64,000 bases of DNA, taken from assembly GCA_037043015.1 (NCBI GenBank), contig CM073326.1, positions 11,168,345 to 11,232,344 on the forward strand, read 5' to 3'. The notes beneath the pieces were generated by a model. The model saw nothing but the letters and a program-made list of their open reading frames with translations. It was not told where the DNA came from and made no database searches. This DNA is from Bryum argenteum. Its lineage: Eukaryota; Streptophyta; Bryopsida; Bryales; Bryaceae. The stretch's first letter is position 1, and every line of letters begins with the position of its first letter. The position numbers were made by a program, and so were the translations under genes. Below, piece after piece: positions 11,828-23,427 of this stretch.

Positions 11828-11855
11828 CATGCCAATTTAGCTCTAGTCGAGCTAC
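11828..11855. repeat. Palindrome after the DUF7869 gene
   Basis: CCAATTTAGCTCTAGTCGAG followed by CTACATG is a degenerate copy of the array palindrome, 25 bp past the last stop codon. Confidence 0.7.
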
Positions 11856-12124
11856 ATGACCTCAGTGCAATTTGAGCTGTCAATTTATCGTGTGGTGACT
11901 TTTTGCCAATAGATTCATCTTAGAAATGCACGTACTAGAAGTCCTACCTCTCATCCGTAGTTAAGTATTGGTACAGTTGTTATGCCTTAAAGTTAACAAT
12001 TCAAGTATTTGTAAATTTTCGGACTTGGTCGTCGATTCCCAGTTTAATTGAGTTTATCGTTTTATTGTATTCTTTTAGCAAATTGCTGTCAGGATGCATT
12101 TTGCTTTTGCTATTTTCATCATCT

Positions 12125-12215
12125 TTTGTATTCAGTTTAGCTCTACCACATGCGCGTTTAGCTCTACATCACGCGCGTTTTGCTCTAAAACACGCACGTT
12201 TAGCTTGATATATAT
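12125..12215. repeat. TTTAGCTCTA / CACGCGCG tandem
   Basis: Four imperfect units of about 20-23 bp built from a TTTAGCTCTA half-palindrome followed by CACGCGCG or a variant. The half-site matches one arm of the upstream palindromes, so this may mark the other end of the same element. Confidence 0.6.
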
Positions 12216-12751
<536 letters not shown>

Positions 12752-12861
12752 TAGAATAGAGCTCAAGCAAATCCTTTTGGTACTTATACCTATTTATGAT
12801 TTTGCTAAAACAAGTGGCTAGGCAGACATCCCTAGAGAAGGAATTGGAATGTTCGAAGACC

Positions 12862-13025
12862 AAAAGGGCGAACATTGCTAGAGCAAGTAGGAGAACCTTA
12901 CTATAGCAAGTAGAAGAACGTTGCTAAAGGAAGTAAGAGAACGTTACTTGAGCAAGTAAGAGAACATTACTTGAGCAAGTAAGAGAACGTTATTTGAGCA
13001 AATAGAAGAACGTTGCTGGAGTGTT
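12862..13025. repeat. Minisatellite, 24-bp unit TTGCTAGAGCAAGTAGGAGA-type
   Basis: Six to seven imperfect 24-bp copies of the type GAACGTTGCTAGAGCAAGTA plus a few bases. The same unit recurs at about 16155-16460 and 16835-17065, on both sides of the ubinuclein-like and neighbouring sequences. Confidence 0.85.
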
Positions 13026-13134
13026 GGTGGATTGATCGATAGGCGGTTATATAAACCATATGCTTTACTTTAAGCGCTACAATGACGATGGGACCGGAGG
13101 ACCTTTTGACTGACTAGCTTAATGTTTACAGTTT

Positions 13135-13640
13135 GTCCTACAGCCTCTCTCTACCAAGTGCCACCAGAAAGCATAGAACATGTACCAGTACGTGCCGTGG
13201 TCGTCTTGGCATCCGTTACACCAGAAGAAGGCTCTACTTACATCTGAGCTTCAGAGATATCCTATGCGAGAGAGCTCTCTCCAAGGCTTTCTTCAACTTC
13301 ATCGCCTTTTTTATGAGGGGTTGAGTGCGTGTGGTTATCCGATCGACTTCATCATCAAGTGCTTCGACCTAGTGTCTTATGATATGGGCACGGATTTCCT
13401 TAAACCTCCTGTTGCTTGAGACTTGGGTGATTCACCCCTTGTTTGCAAGGTCGATTATTCCCGTTTTACACAATAAGTGGATGTGGCATCTAATGCCAAC
13501 CCTTTTCTATTTGAGCAGTTGCAGAAAATTGAGGAGCTTGATGACCTTTTTCTCGCACGTCCTCTTCTGTGTTAGCGCAACCCAAAGAACTTTAAAGCTT
13601 GATTTGTTGTGGAGGACAACGAAAAACCTTGTATAGTAGA
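13135..13640 (+). pseudogene. Reverse-transcriptase-like retroelement remnant
   Basis: A frame from about 13180 reads YVPWSSWHPLHQKKALLTSE then LQRY, followed by SSLQGFLQLHRLFYEGLSAC and GYP. This pattern (Y-P-S-x-HP, ELxRY, F...RL...GYP) resembles the segment after the catalytic core in several non-LTR or Penelope-like reverse transcriptases of algae, animals and lower plants. Several stops follow (after KPPVA at about 13417, and later), so it is broken. The RT core itself is not present. The assignment rests on motif memory only. Confidence 0.35.
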
Positions 13641-13659
13641 TGTATTGTGGTTGAAACCC

Positions 13660-14998
13660 TGAAGATGTCATCAGATGTTTATGATGATGTCTGTAGGAAT
13701 GTCTTAGAGCATGTTTATGAAGATGTCTAAAATGATGTTTAATTGTGTTGATTGAATTTTGTTTTGTAGGGTGGAATATGAGGGGTCGGGGTCCCCGTAC
13801 GGTGGTAAGGAAAGCTTAGAGAACACACGAACATGGAAGAAGTATGCCAGAGTAAGTGAGTTGTTGTTTTTTCACAATTGCAGAGAGGTAGCAAAACACG
13901 ATCTGAGGCCGCGAACAGATGTCTGCATGGATGTCTATAATGTTGTCTTCAATGATGTCTTCAAGGATGTCTGACTGAATGTCTAAGCAGATGTCCGCAA
14001 GAATGTCTAACTGTGTCAATATCTTGAGGTCAGGATGAATACCATCTCAACATAGGTAGTGCAATTAAATGGAACTAAATCACAACATTTTTTCCTTTAC
14101 AAACCCCTGTTTGAATGCAGTCGATATTGGATTATTGAACATGTGCAGCGGCATGACATGCACAAGACCGTAGAGGTATCGACAGCAAGCGATGGTAGTG
14201 ATGAGACATCGTGGAGGGACATTGTCTTTGAAGACATCCTATAAAAAATTTTGTGAAACATTACAAAAAACACCTCCAAAACATCCTCGCAAACATCTTC
14301 AAAACATCATATAAGACATCTTATGAAACATTTTGTAAGACCACAGAAAACATCCTATACACATCTTGCAAAGCATCATTTAAGACATCGTGCAATATGA
14401 AAAGTAATCACTACGATGTCTAAGTGGATAACTCCGACGACGCACTTAAACTACTATACACATCACCGTAGACATTGTAAGATGTCTCATAAGACATTGT
14501 AAAATGTCTCATTAGTCATCCTTATATGTCTTGTAAGACATCCTTATATGTCTCGTAAGACATCCTCAAATGTCTTCCAATGTCTTTTATGACTAATATT
14601 TTAATATAAAAGCAGTAAAAACTATGCTGACGTGGCATGCCACGTCAGATTTTCTCGGGTGCCACGTCAGATTTTCCCGGGTCCACATTGGATTTTGGCG
14701 CCGCCATGTCACATTTTGATCGATCACGAAAAATTCCACATCAAGATGAAATTCACCGCCATGTGGCACTGCCCGTCCACATGGCGCTAATGTGTCCTCC
14801 ACGTGACGCACTTCTTACCCTTCCAAGTTTACCTTGACACGTCATATTTTCCAAGACATCTTCCTGTATTTCAAATGTCTTCTTGATGTCTTCTTAGACA
14901 TTAACCCAACTTTTAGTCTAAAAGTCATTTTTGAGACATTTAATCGACTTTAGATGTCTTATTTAAGACATCCAAAATTTTATGTTTTTCTTGTAGTG
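13660..14998. mobile_element. CACTA-type element end with ATGTCT/AGACAT subterminal repeats
   Basis: The right edge reads GTTTTTCTTGTAGTG, the reverse complement of the plant CACTA terminus CACTACAAGAAAAAC. Inside are dozens of short motifs: GATGTCT words prevail at 13660-14030 and AGACATC words at 14230-14610 and 14840-14975, so the two halves can fold back. Such dense subterminal repeats are transposase-binding sites in CACTA elements. A second tandem at 14630-14720 repeats GCCACGTCAGATTTT. I did not find the opposite CACTA terminus, so the element is truncated or its left end has decayed. No transposase was seen. Confidence 0.65.
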
Positions 14999-15430
14999 CA
15001 TTTTTACAATCCTAATGTAAAAGTTTCAAGAAAAAAAGTAAAAGTAAAAAAAATTATATAATATAAGAACTTGAGGAAAATAACATTTTTCATGGATACA
15101 TGATATACAACTACAATAGTTCAACAAAAAGGGATACTTAAGAACAACTTAGAGATACAATGAGTTTCAAATGTAAACAATATTTCTAAATGCATTCATG
15201 TTCAATGTAGTTCAACCATAGAGAATTGAACTTTCATGTTGATATTTGGTTTTGCAACTTTTGAGGAAGGACTTAATATTTAAACATATTATTGTATTGT
15301 TTTGGAAGGCCGTGCCGAGAGCATTGTGAGTGCATTGTGTGCAACCTATGTAAGCCTTGGGCCTTAGCACTCACAATAGTTTCCTTGCACATGTAAAGTT
15401 AGAACACTTACTATCTCCATTGAGAGGTAT

Positions 15431-16210
15431 ATGAAAGTGTTTTTAGTCATGTCGTCACGGCAATATTTCCATGTGGAGTTGAAAGACGGTGAGACTACAG
15501 TTCTCTCATGGAAGAAGTTGGTGCATGATGATAAAATTGCAAAAGGATTGTACCACGTTAATGGAGCGAATACCTTGCAAAATCCTCTCCAAAAGCACAC
15601 TAGTGCCTCAACAATTGAAGAGGATGACTTGCAGCAGGTTAAGGTTGACGGATTTAACTCCGTGATAGAAAAAATTGAACGTATGTACAGGGGTGTAGAT
15701 AGCAACGACGAGGATGAAGATGAAAGATTGGATGAAAATCAATACGATAGTGATGATTCATTTATTGATGACGAGGGGTTGAATGAGTATTTTCAAGTCA
15801 TGAATAGAAAGAATAAACATTCGGGGTTTTTTATCAATAGAGGGCCACTTGAGCACGTGGAAGTATTGTCTCCAATGGAAATTATGCAACCTACGAAGCG
15901 GAAGTTAAAGGCAGTGTATAAGGTATCAAAGAAGAGAAAAGTTGAGGACGAGGCAATCGATAATTCTGATGAATGCAACCTACCTCAAGATTTGGACGAG
16001 GACAATTGGTACGTAAAACCTAGGATTTCTAATAAGGGCAAAAAAAAGACAATACCAAAAGTACCTAAGGTCCTTACTAAACTAAAAGAGCCAGAAGCGT
16101 CAAGGTTGGTGAATGTTCCAAAGGTGCCAAAAAAGCCAAAGGTGCAGAAGGAGAATGTTACTAGAGCAAGTAGAAGAACGTTGCTAGAGGAAGTAGGAGA
16201 AAGTTGCTAG
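15431..16210 (+). CDS. Ubinuclein-like HUN-domain protein, intronless retrocopy or gene fragment
   Basis: A 259-codon frame. Near residue 15 it reads FHVELKDGETTVLSWKKL, like the N-terminus of plant ubinucleins. Residues about 75-140 form a HUN domain: FNSVIEKIERMYRGVD, an acidic run, QYDSDDSFIDDEGLNEYFQ and HSGFFINRGPLEHVE. Ubinuclein is a subunit of the HIRA histone H3.3 chaperone complex and binds HIRA through HUN. A basic Lys-Pro-rich tail follows. The protein ends inside the 24-bp minisatellite (…NVTRASRRTLLEEVGESC), so its 3' end has been replaced. Plant ubinucleins are much longer and have introns; this piece runs from the N-terminus through HUN without any, which suggests a retrocopy. 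A decayed second copy lies at 44860-46040. Expression is unknown. Confidence 0.65.
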   Translation: MKVFLVMSSRQYFHVELKDGETTVLSWKKLVHDDKIAKGLYHVNGANTLQNPLQKHTSASTIEEDDLQQVKVDGFNSVIEKIERMYRGVDSNDEDEDERLDENQYDSDDSFIDDEGLNEYFQVMNRKNKHSGFFINRGPLEHVEVLSPMEIMQPTKRKLKAVYKVSKKRKVEDEAIDNSDECNLPQDLDEDNWYVKPRISNKGKKKTIPKVPKVLTKLKEPEASRLVNVPKVPKKPKVQKENVTRASRRTLLEEVGESC

Positions 16211-16460
16211 AGCAAGTGAGAAAACATTGGTATAGCAAGTAGGGGAATGTTGCTAGAACAAGTAGGAGAACAATACCAAAGCAAGTACAGGCATGTTGGT
16301 AGAACAAGCAGAAGCACGTTGCTAGAGCAAGTATTAGAACGTTGGTACAATAAGTTCAAGACTATTGCTAGAGCAAGTACGTGAACATTGTTGAAGCAAA
16401 GAAAAGACAATTGCTAAAGCAAGTAAGAGAATGTTACTAAAGCAAGTAGAAGAACATTGC
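16155..16460. repeat. 24-bp minisatellite (second block)
   Basis: About twelve imperfect copies of GTTGCTAGAGCAAGTAGGAG plus four bases. It supplies the last 15 or so codons of the ubinuclein-like frame; the period equals eight codons. Confidence 0.85.
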
Positions 16461-16834
16461 TTCACTTCACCAATGTCTATGAAAACCGTCACAAACCCAA
16501 AGTTAAGATAACAACACACTTCATCAATTGCTTAGTAAAAATATTTTAGTTTGGAGTGTATTAGAAAAGATATGGCTTGTTGTGGGCTGATTAGTCAATT
16601 TAAGGGAGCCAGAAGAGGCTCCTTTTCCTCTATCTTGACTCCGACCACGATTAACTTGTGCCTCAGTTGGAAGTGTTGCCACCCACTTGTGAGACTCCTC
16701 CTATGGTGGAATTTGTATCAAATTGGATTTGGGGCCTGAGTCGAAATTCCTACCAGGACGAGGTGTTGCCGTTCGGCCCCTTTTCGTTTCCTGACCAATA
16801 ATTGTTACCTTGTTGTTGCTTCCTCTCTTGTTGC
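16461..16834. other. Spacer between minisatellite blocks
   Basis: No gene or structured element recognised. One 62-codon plus-strand frame at 16551-16739 has no recognisable product. Confidence 0.4.
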
Positions 16835-17068
16835 GAACGTTGCTAAAACAAGTACAGGAATGTTGCTAGAGCAAATAGGAGGATGTTGCTAGAGTAAGTA
16901 TAGTAATGTTGCTAGAACAAGTACGGGAATGTTGCTAGAGCAAATATTGAATTGTCGCTAGAGCAAGTACAGGAATGTTGCTAGAGCAGACATTGGAATG
17001 TTGCTAGAGCTAACATTGGAATGTTGCTAGAGTAAGTATGGGAATGTTGCTAGAGCAAGTATAGAAAT
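16835..17068. repeat. 24-bp minisatellite (third block)
   Basis: About nine copies of GTTGCTAGAGCAAGTA(C/T)AGGAA-type units, the same family as at 12862 and 16155. Confidence 0.85.
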
Positions 17069-17211
17069 TCAAAATTGGAACAGGCATCCAAAGTCAATAA
17101 TAAATGACACAGGTCACTTTTGCTTGCGGTACGATTGAGGATCACATATGGTGATATGCATGAGCCCCAATATGAATGAGAAATAGCGGGAACAATATCA
17201 ATAAAACAGTG

Positions 17212-17335
17212 AGTCAATCCATCGACGTTCCTCTTCTTCCACATTCACAGGATGATACCACGAAGGCTGTGAAATGAAACTACTCAATCAATAATTCAAG
17301 AACTACTCATCACTAAGCTTACGAGTGACATTCAA
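17212..17335 (-). pseudogene. Decayed duplicate of the SETD9-like gene's 3' end
   Basis: This block matches the last 125 bp of the neighbouring SET gene nearly base for base (TCAATCC(C)ATCGACGTT, CTCTTCTTCCACATTCACAG, GATGATACCAC). Translated it keeps QPSWYHPVNVEEEERRW but has stops in the FLNY region and has lost one G next to the stop codon. It is a partial tandem duplication lying about 100 bp beyond the gene. Confidence 0.85.
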
Positions 17336-17435
17336 AGTCCGCATTACATCACTTTTGGCTGCAATATGTTCTCACAGAGTCAGAAGCCTTAGAATATGTA
17401 TAAGAATGTAAATGAACAGTATGCAAAAAAGTGGG

Positions 17436-19530
17436 TCAATCCCATCGACGTTTCTCTTCTTCCACATTCACAGGATGATACCACTCAGGCTGTTGAACGT
17501 AACTACTCAACCGATAGTTCAAGAACAACTCCTCATCACTAACCTCGCGAGTGGCGACCAACACAAGCGTGTGCACATCGCTACTTCCAGCAACAGGCAT
17601 CTCGGGCAACTCCACAGTAGAAAGTCGTCTGCCATCGTCTTCTTCCTGCTCCGGCCGCGGTTTCCTCCCCTCGTTGATCCAAAGCGGACCTCGTCGCTGC
17701 ATATCTCGCTCTTCGTCGTTCCCAAACATAACATTCGGAACATAAGCCCTCATAGAAGACTCTTCTTTCGCAACAGAGAATGTGTAGGGGCAGATCATAA
17801 CATTCGGTTGCACTCCTTCGGGTGGATGATTCGCGAAGTGGCCAAGCGCAATCGGGCTCCTCCGTTCGAGCTCTGCACCTTCGAGAGGGTCTTGGAACAC
17901 TTTTCCGCCGCCCACGAATTGCCAAAAGCTCGGAGGAGGTGGCCGTGGGGGGTTTGGGATGCTGCTTCCGTCGTGGCCATCCCACCATTCGCGCTTGTCA
18001 TCGCCCTGTCCCCATGGCTTGCCATCCACGACGAGCCCATCGTAACGAGAGATCAAGTATCCGTTGTCTGCGTCGACCTTTGGATACCCTGGCATGTATT
18101 TGTACTGTGACGGCGAGTAGATCACTCCTGGGTACATGGACACTACTGTCCCTGGTCCTGCTCTTCCTTTCAGAAACAATCCTGTTCCTGCTTCCTTGTG
18201 CTCTATTCCTGATGGTTGTAATGCTAATGTGAAGCCTGTTCGTTCTCCGAATGCTGTTGCCACTTGCGTTCTGGTTAAGTCCTTTGTCTCAACCACATCT
18301 GCACTGCACAACATGAATGTGTTACATTTCCCATCGAAGGTACAGCATTAGTATTGGTGATGCAAGAGACCAGCTGCTATAAAGCCTAAAGAATGGAAGT
18401 CAAGAGGCCAATATATGTCCTTGCGCAAGCTGCCTGGTGTCATTGATTAATCTCCACCGATGCTCAATTTCGACAGGGTCTTTGCCCTCTTTGAATGATA
18501 TGTCAACTACTAGATTCGAATTAGAAGGATTTAGGAGGTGTGGAGCATGATACGCGACTCACCGAGAAGGGAGTTCGGGTTCCGGTTGTCTTCCAAGAGC
18601 GAAGAGTAAACCGCTGGGTCGCTTCTTTTCTGGAGGTGGACTTGGCTTCTCCATTACAGGCTGAACTTTCAGAAGAATGCTATCCAGTGTGGTTGCCATC
18701 TGCTTAATCTGAGCATGCACTAGCTCTTGCACTTGTCGTTGCTGTTCTTCAAATGGCGTTCTCTCTGCATACTTTGCGAGTTCCTCCGCCGCCTCTGTCT
18801 TTCCTGAGGCACTCTCTCGCTGAAAGCTGCAAATAAACGAGGTCGACACATAACTGCCTTATTCAACACAACTCAATATCGAATTCCTCAACGCCAAGAC
18901 TACAAATCGAGAAAAACAACATTTCTGAAGAATGCCAAAAAGATCAAATTGGACGTACCCACTTATAGCACGTCTAAGGACCCTTTTGTTGATTTGACAT
19001 TATGTAAATCGGCCCCGTTCAATCAATTAGTGTTTGTAACTTAGGAAATTACCTTGTAAGAAGGAAAAGCTTGTGCGTGTCAATCTCATGTTGAAGACGG
19101 CGTTTGTCCACGGTCGCAAATAGGGATCCGTTCTTCGACCAGGAAGTCCATAGCTGCAACATTGCATAAAATTGTGAATTTTGCGAACAGTCACCAAGTA
19201 CTACCGGCCACACCTCTAAATTGTGCGAGTGATTCCGGATTGAATTTGGTAAAACACCAATTCAATAACCAGAAAAAACGATGTTAAAAAATATCAACCC
19301 TGAAGCAGCTGTATTTGCGCCTTCTTCCCTCGGTATTATTGGATCGGCATTCAGAGGCAAGTGTATGATTGGAAATGAGGCGCGAGAATCACAGGTCACT
19401 GTGCGAAGGATTGTCGCGATTTGCAATTGCAATAGTTGCTTGCTTGAAGAACAAACTCTGCCGAAAATAGCGAGACTCACAAGTAAAGCGAGGAAGTGGA
19501 GTGTGATACCTTCCGAAGCGCGGCTGCCAT
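17436..19530 (-). CDS. SETD9-like SET-domain protein, 4 exons, 417 aa
   Basis: Exons 19510-19530, 19053-19153, 18563-18826 and 17436-18303 join in phase (1254 nt, 417 aa). All introns are GT-AG (donors GTATCA, GTAATT, GTGAGT; acceptors TTGCAG, TTTGCAG, GTGCAG). The N-terminus MAAALRK-LWTSWSKNGSLFAT is followed by a helical region and a Pro-rich linker (EKPSPPPEKKRP). The SET core holds GTGLFLKGRAGPGTVVSMYP, GVIY, YDGLVVDGKP, HFANHPP (the NHxx pseudoknot), LVATREVSDEELFLNYRLS and a C-terminal WYHP. The order and motifs match SETD9, a poorly characterised conserved family. In the pseudoknot HFANHPPEGVQPNV, Asn-His is kept, and the final ELFLNY matches the usual E(L/I)(F/T)xxY. Lysine methylation is expected but the substrate is unknown. 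It is divergent with the DUF4336 gene. Confidence 0.88.
18304..18562 (-). other. Intron 3 of the SETD9-like gene
   Basis: Donor GTGAGT at 18562 and acceptor TGTGCAG ending at 18304. Nothing else recognised inside. Confidence 0.8.
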
Positions 19531-19948
19531 GATGGAGAGCGTTAATGCAACATCGGAAGTCGCACACCGATCTGCGAAAATTCTTCGAAATGACAACACC
19601 CTGCCTTAAACCCTAAACCCTGAACCTCGCTCGAAGGGTTGGTAATACCCGGGATGATACCCGCCAGCGTCGGTACATGCTCCGTTTGAAGGAGGGAACG
19701 GAAAGAGGAGTGAGGGGCACAGAAAGAAAAGGAAGAAGGAGCAATCTGCGGAGGCGGTAGCTGAAAGTTGTGGCTGGCAGCCACTCCAAGTATTCCAACT
19801 GACCTCTCCGACTACCCAAGCTTCAATCGGATGACACGATTCAGCTCCACCCCAGTTGTATTCCCTCACTCAATTCATCGCCACATTGCCTTCGGGAATG
19901 CACAAATTCGAAAACTCTCTTGTAACTTAACTGTGGCCGAGTGCATGA
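19531..19948. promoter_or_regulatory. Shared divergent promoter region
   Basis: Only 418 bp separate the start codons of the SETD9-like gene (minus) and the DUF4336 gene (plus), so their promoters and 5' leaders must share this stretch. It is less AT-rich than the surrounding intergenic DNA. I see no clear TATA box on either side. Upstream ATGs occur before the DUF4336 start, including one at 19945 whose short frame overlaps the start codon and could act as an uORF. Confidence 0.6.
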
Positions 19949-22712
19949 ATGGCTGCAGCAGCAGTCATGGCTAGTGCACCTTTCCTCCACGAACCCCACA
20001 TCATCTCTTGCACTTCCCAATCCCCGCTCAGACCCAAAATTGGAATCTCGTTTGGGAATTCGAGCTGCTGGAACGGGAATCGCAGAACCCTCCGGCCGTT
20101 GTTGACGAGGAGGAGACATGCCGTCAATGTTCGTGCTATGGCCGCTGCTGGCGAAAAACAGCCCGGCCGGTTCTACTTCAATGTCACTGGCTTTCCCTTT
20201 CCCTTGGGCCCTTTCCTCCAGAGACGCACCATCCGCAAAGAGGTAAGAGTCGGAATTAGGGTTCCCATCTCTGCATAAGGAGCATCGTCCTGTTTCTTTA
20301 CAACATTTCGAGCAGGTCGTATGTTTACCTTCCACTGAATCAAACCCCTAGCTCAAACTTATTATAGCTTTTTACAATGTGCCTGTATGTTAAGCAGGGA
20401 TTGCAAATCATTAGGTGCCACTCTGTTCATGGAAAGCAATAGAGTGATCTCCAATCTCTCACTTCATTAGTAATCGTCATACAAAGGACGTGAGTAATCT
20501 AAGTTCCAGCACGAAATGCAAAAGAATGTCAATCTCCAGAGAGTATCTCCCCATTGATGTGCTAGAATGATCGATCAGTGCAATGTATTGCAGGTAGAGA
20601 GAGGGAAGATATGGACATTCGAGCAAGAGCAAGCGCTAGGTTTCAGCAGCGTCACCACCAACACTCGCATGACAGTGATCAAGCTCAAGACGGGCGGGTT
20701 ATGGGTGCACGCTCCCATTGCACCCACCGAGGAATGCATCCAGGTATGCATCGATAACAATTCTATTTATCAATTGCTGTGTCGAGACCAAGTGAGGCTG
20801 AGGCTGGTGGGAATGATGTGTGCATGGTGTTGGAGGGTGACAGCTACTAAAAGAGTTAGAAGCGCCAGTGGAGTACATAGTGCTGCCGACCTTTGCCTAC
20901 GAACACAAGATTTTCGTGGGCCCGTTCTCTCGTAAGTTTCCGAAAGCGCAGGTGTGGGTGGCACCTCGGCAGTGGAGCTGGCCCATCAATCTTCCCGTGC
21001 AGCTCTTTGGTATATTTAAGCCCAAAGTCCTTCGGGACGACAACTTTTCCGCTCCCTGGGCTGATGAAATCGATCAGAAAGTGCTCAGTTGCCCTGTCGG
21101 TAAGTGCGATATACCATCCAACACCGGCTGAAGTATCCCCCCTCAATAATGCATCAAATCGCAGCCTGGAAATATCATGAAGTGTGAAGTTAGCCACACG
21201 AGCAACGGAAGTAGAAAAGATAACCTACTGGATGCATCATCTTTGGAGTCTCTCGTCTAGACTTCGTCATGAATTCTTGAAGTTGAACTTGTAGGTGTTC
21301 CTAAAATGGTGCAGTCTAAAATGTTTCACAGAGAGTACATTGAAAATCAAACTCCAAAGCTAATCTCCTGCAAAGTTCAGCCATGTTTGGTACTGCTCCA
21401 TTTTCGAGCAGGCTACCTCATGAGTATTTTGCAATAGAAGCGCCACACTGATTGACGGACTGTTTTGTGATGAGCCCAGGTATTGGTCCGTATGTGGAGG
21501 TGGCATTTTTCCATAAGAAGTCCAAGACATTGCTGGTTACAGACGCGGTCATCTATGTTCCTGACAAACCTCCTGAAGTGGTCGCCAAGGACTCGCTTCT
21601 GGAGGCTGCCAAAAACGGCTTGGCTGTTCGACTTTTGAGTGCCGGAAGGGAAATTCCCGATGACCCTATCATCGATGACGAAGCCACAAGACGAAGAGGT
21701 AATCATTTACACACATTCGATTCTTGTAGTATGAGTAGATTCTTGACGGCAACAATTTAAGTCTACTCCAACAGGGAGTGGAGTGGTTGAATTCTGATGA
21801 TCGATCTTGTGGACGGATCTTGTTCCAGGTTGGGAAAGGATGGTGTTGCAGATCTTGTTTCTGGGCCCTTCCGATTTGCTGGAGCCGGAGCAGAGCTTTG
21901 CAACCATGTCGAAGAAACTCATCGTCTCTCCCATCGTCAAAACCCTCGTCTTCAGTAAAGAACCTGAGCGGGTATGACATTCCCTTCCTACATCTCCTTG
22001 TGTAATAGTCTCAGAGGTACCTCTAATCCTGTATCACAAACCACTGCTTTGACACTGCTAAAACCTTGCATCTTCTGAAATCAGTGCCTCTACATTTTAG
22101 ATTTCACGAAGAAGAATGTACCTTGTGTCCACATGGGATTAATTTGGTACAAGTTAGTTCTAGAATGTACAACAAATTTTGGATACTACAACAATATAGG
22201 AGACATCATCATATTTACTCATCTCAAATCGGAAAGATTGATGCACAGATTCCACGCTTCCAACTATGATGCATGCACTATAAATTCTACCCAGACTCTT
22301 GCCCACAGATTCAATCTATATGTAGAGAGTGACAGTTACCTTCCAACTTTTGAATGATAGAGGTTTCTGTTACTGAGATTACTGGCTTGTTGTGCAGGTG
22401 AAGGATTGGGTAGACCGAATAATTCAGGATTGGAAGTTCAAGACCATCATCCCGTGTCATTTCGCAGCTCCAATCGCTGCCGAAGGACGTGATTTACGAA
22501 AAGCCTTCCAGTTTTTAAACGAGCTGCTGCCAGAGAGTGTAGGGGACAAGGCTGGATCCGCATTTCGCTTGCCAGACTCCTTGGCAACTCTCTTCAGCAA
22601 GGCATCGTCGTTCTTCCCTGCGGCTGATATGAAAACCCTCTCCTCTTTAGATGAGTTTCTTGTGTCGGTAGGAGCCGTTCGGAAAACTGTGTCGGGCAAA
22701 CCGAGGCGGTAG
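19949..22712 (+). CDS. DUF4336 family protein, predicted plastid-targeted, 6 exons, 458 aa
   Basis: Exons 19949-20242, 20594-20743, 20844-21099, 21480-21698, 21829-21971 and 22398-22712 join in phase (1377 nt) with GT-AG introns throughout (donors GTAAGA, GTATGC, GTAAGT, GTAATC, GTATGA; acceptors TTGCAG, GACAG, CCCAG, TTCCAG, GTGCAG). Residues 1-65 are rich in Ser, Arg and Ala and poor in acids, like a chloroplast transit peptide, ending near NVRAMAAAGEKQ. The body carries KIWTFEQEQALGFSSVTTNT, RMTVIKL, GLWVHAPIAPTEEC, YIVLPTFAYEHK and PCHFAAPI, typical of DUF4336, a family of cyanobacterial and plastid proteins related to the metallo-beta-lactamase fold. Its activity is not known. The gene looks intact and is the best-supported host gene in the window. 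Confidence 0.88.
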
Positions 22713-23420
22713 GTACTTGTAAATTACTTGTATTTTCTCATATTTTGGCGGCCCTTCGATTGATTGAATGTTTTCTATTGATTTGTTGCCTGCTACCGTT
22801 GAGTTGAGGAATTGAGGGTGAGTTGATAGTGTTGTAACGGTACATGGCCTGCAAAATTTCAGAGTATGTCAATTTTGATGTCTACACCATAATGGTGGTA
22901 TGTATTGCAGTGCCAAATTTTCAAAATCTCTAAAGTGCTGTATACACCAAGTTTTAAATGAAATGAAAGTATCAAAAAATTTTGTATCAAAAAATTTCAT
23001 TTATTGATGTAGAAAGTGTATAGTAGAAAACAAAGAACATTAGATGGACTACTTCTCTTTCAATAATCTTGTCTCTCCATCTCCTTAAATGATTTTGAGG
23101 TGAAGAGTTGTCCTTCCTATGAATGCTTAATACCTCATTGTACTGGAATTGTTTTTGTCCTTTGAAAGATACAATATCAAAAGATACCAAAAGATTTTAT
23201 TGGGTCATTGTGCATCCCCTCGTGAGATGGGTGGTAAAAAATGTTTGTTGACTATTATGAACTTTTTGTAGCGGTGGGATAATTCTCCCATACGTTTGTA
23301 TCAAGAAAATGTGAAATTTCTATTTGCCATTCGGGTAATCCAATAAAACCGTATCGTTCTTTTTGTGACATGAGCTTATTTAACTTAAGCTGTAAAATTA
23401 CTTCTCCTCTTGTATAGTTG
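22713..23420. other. Intergenic downstream of the DUF4336 gene
   Basis: AT-rich, containing the presumed 3' UTR. No other gene or repeat recognised. Confidence 0.5.
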
Positions 23421-23427
23421 GATGCTT

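Noticed and set aside
17412..18110. 232-codon plus-strand ORF across the SET gene
   Set aside because: It lies antisense to a well-supported SET exon and has no known domain.
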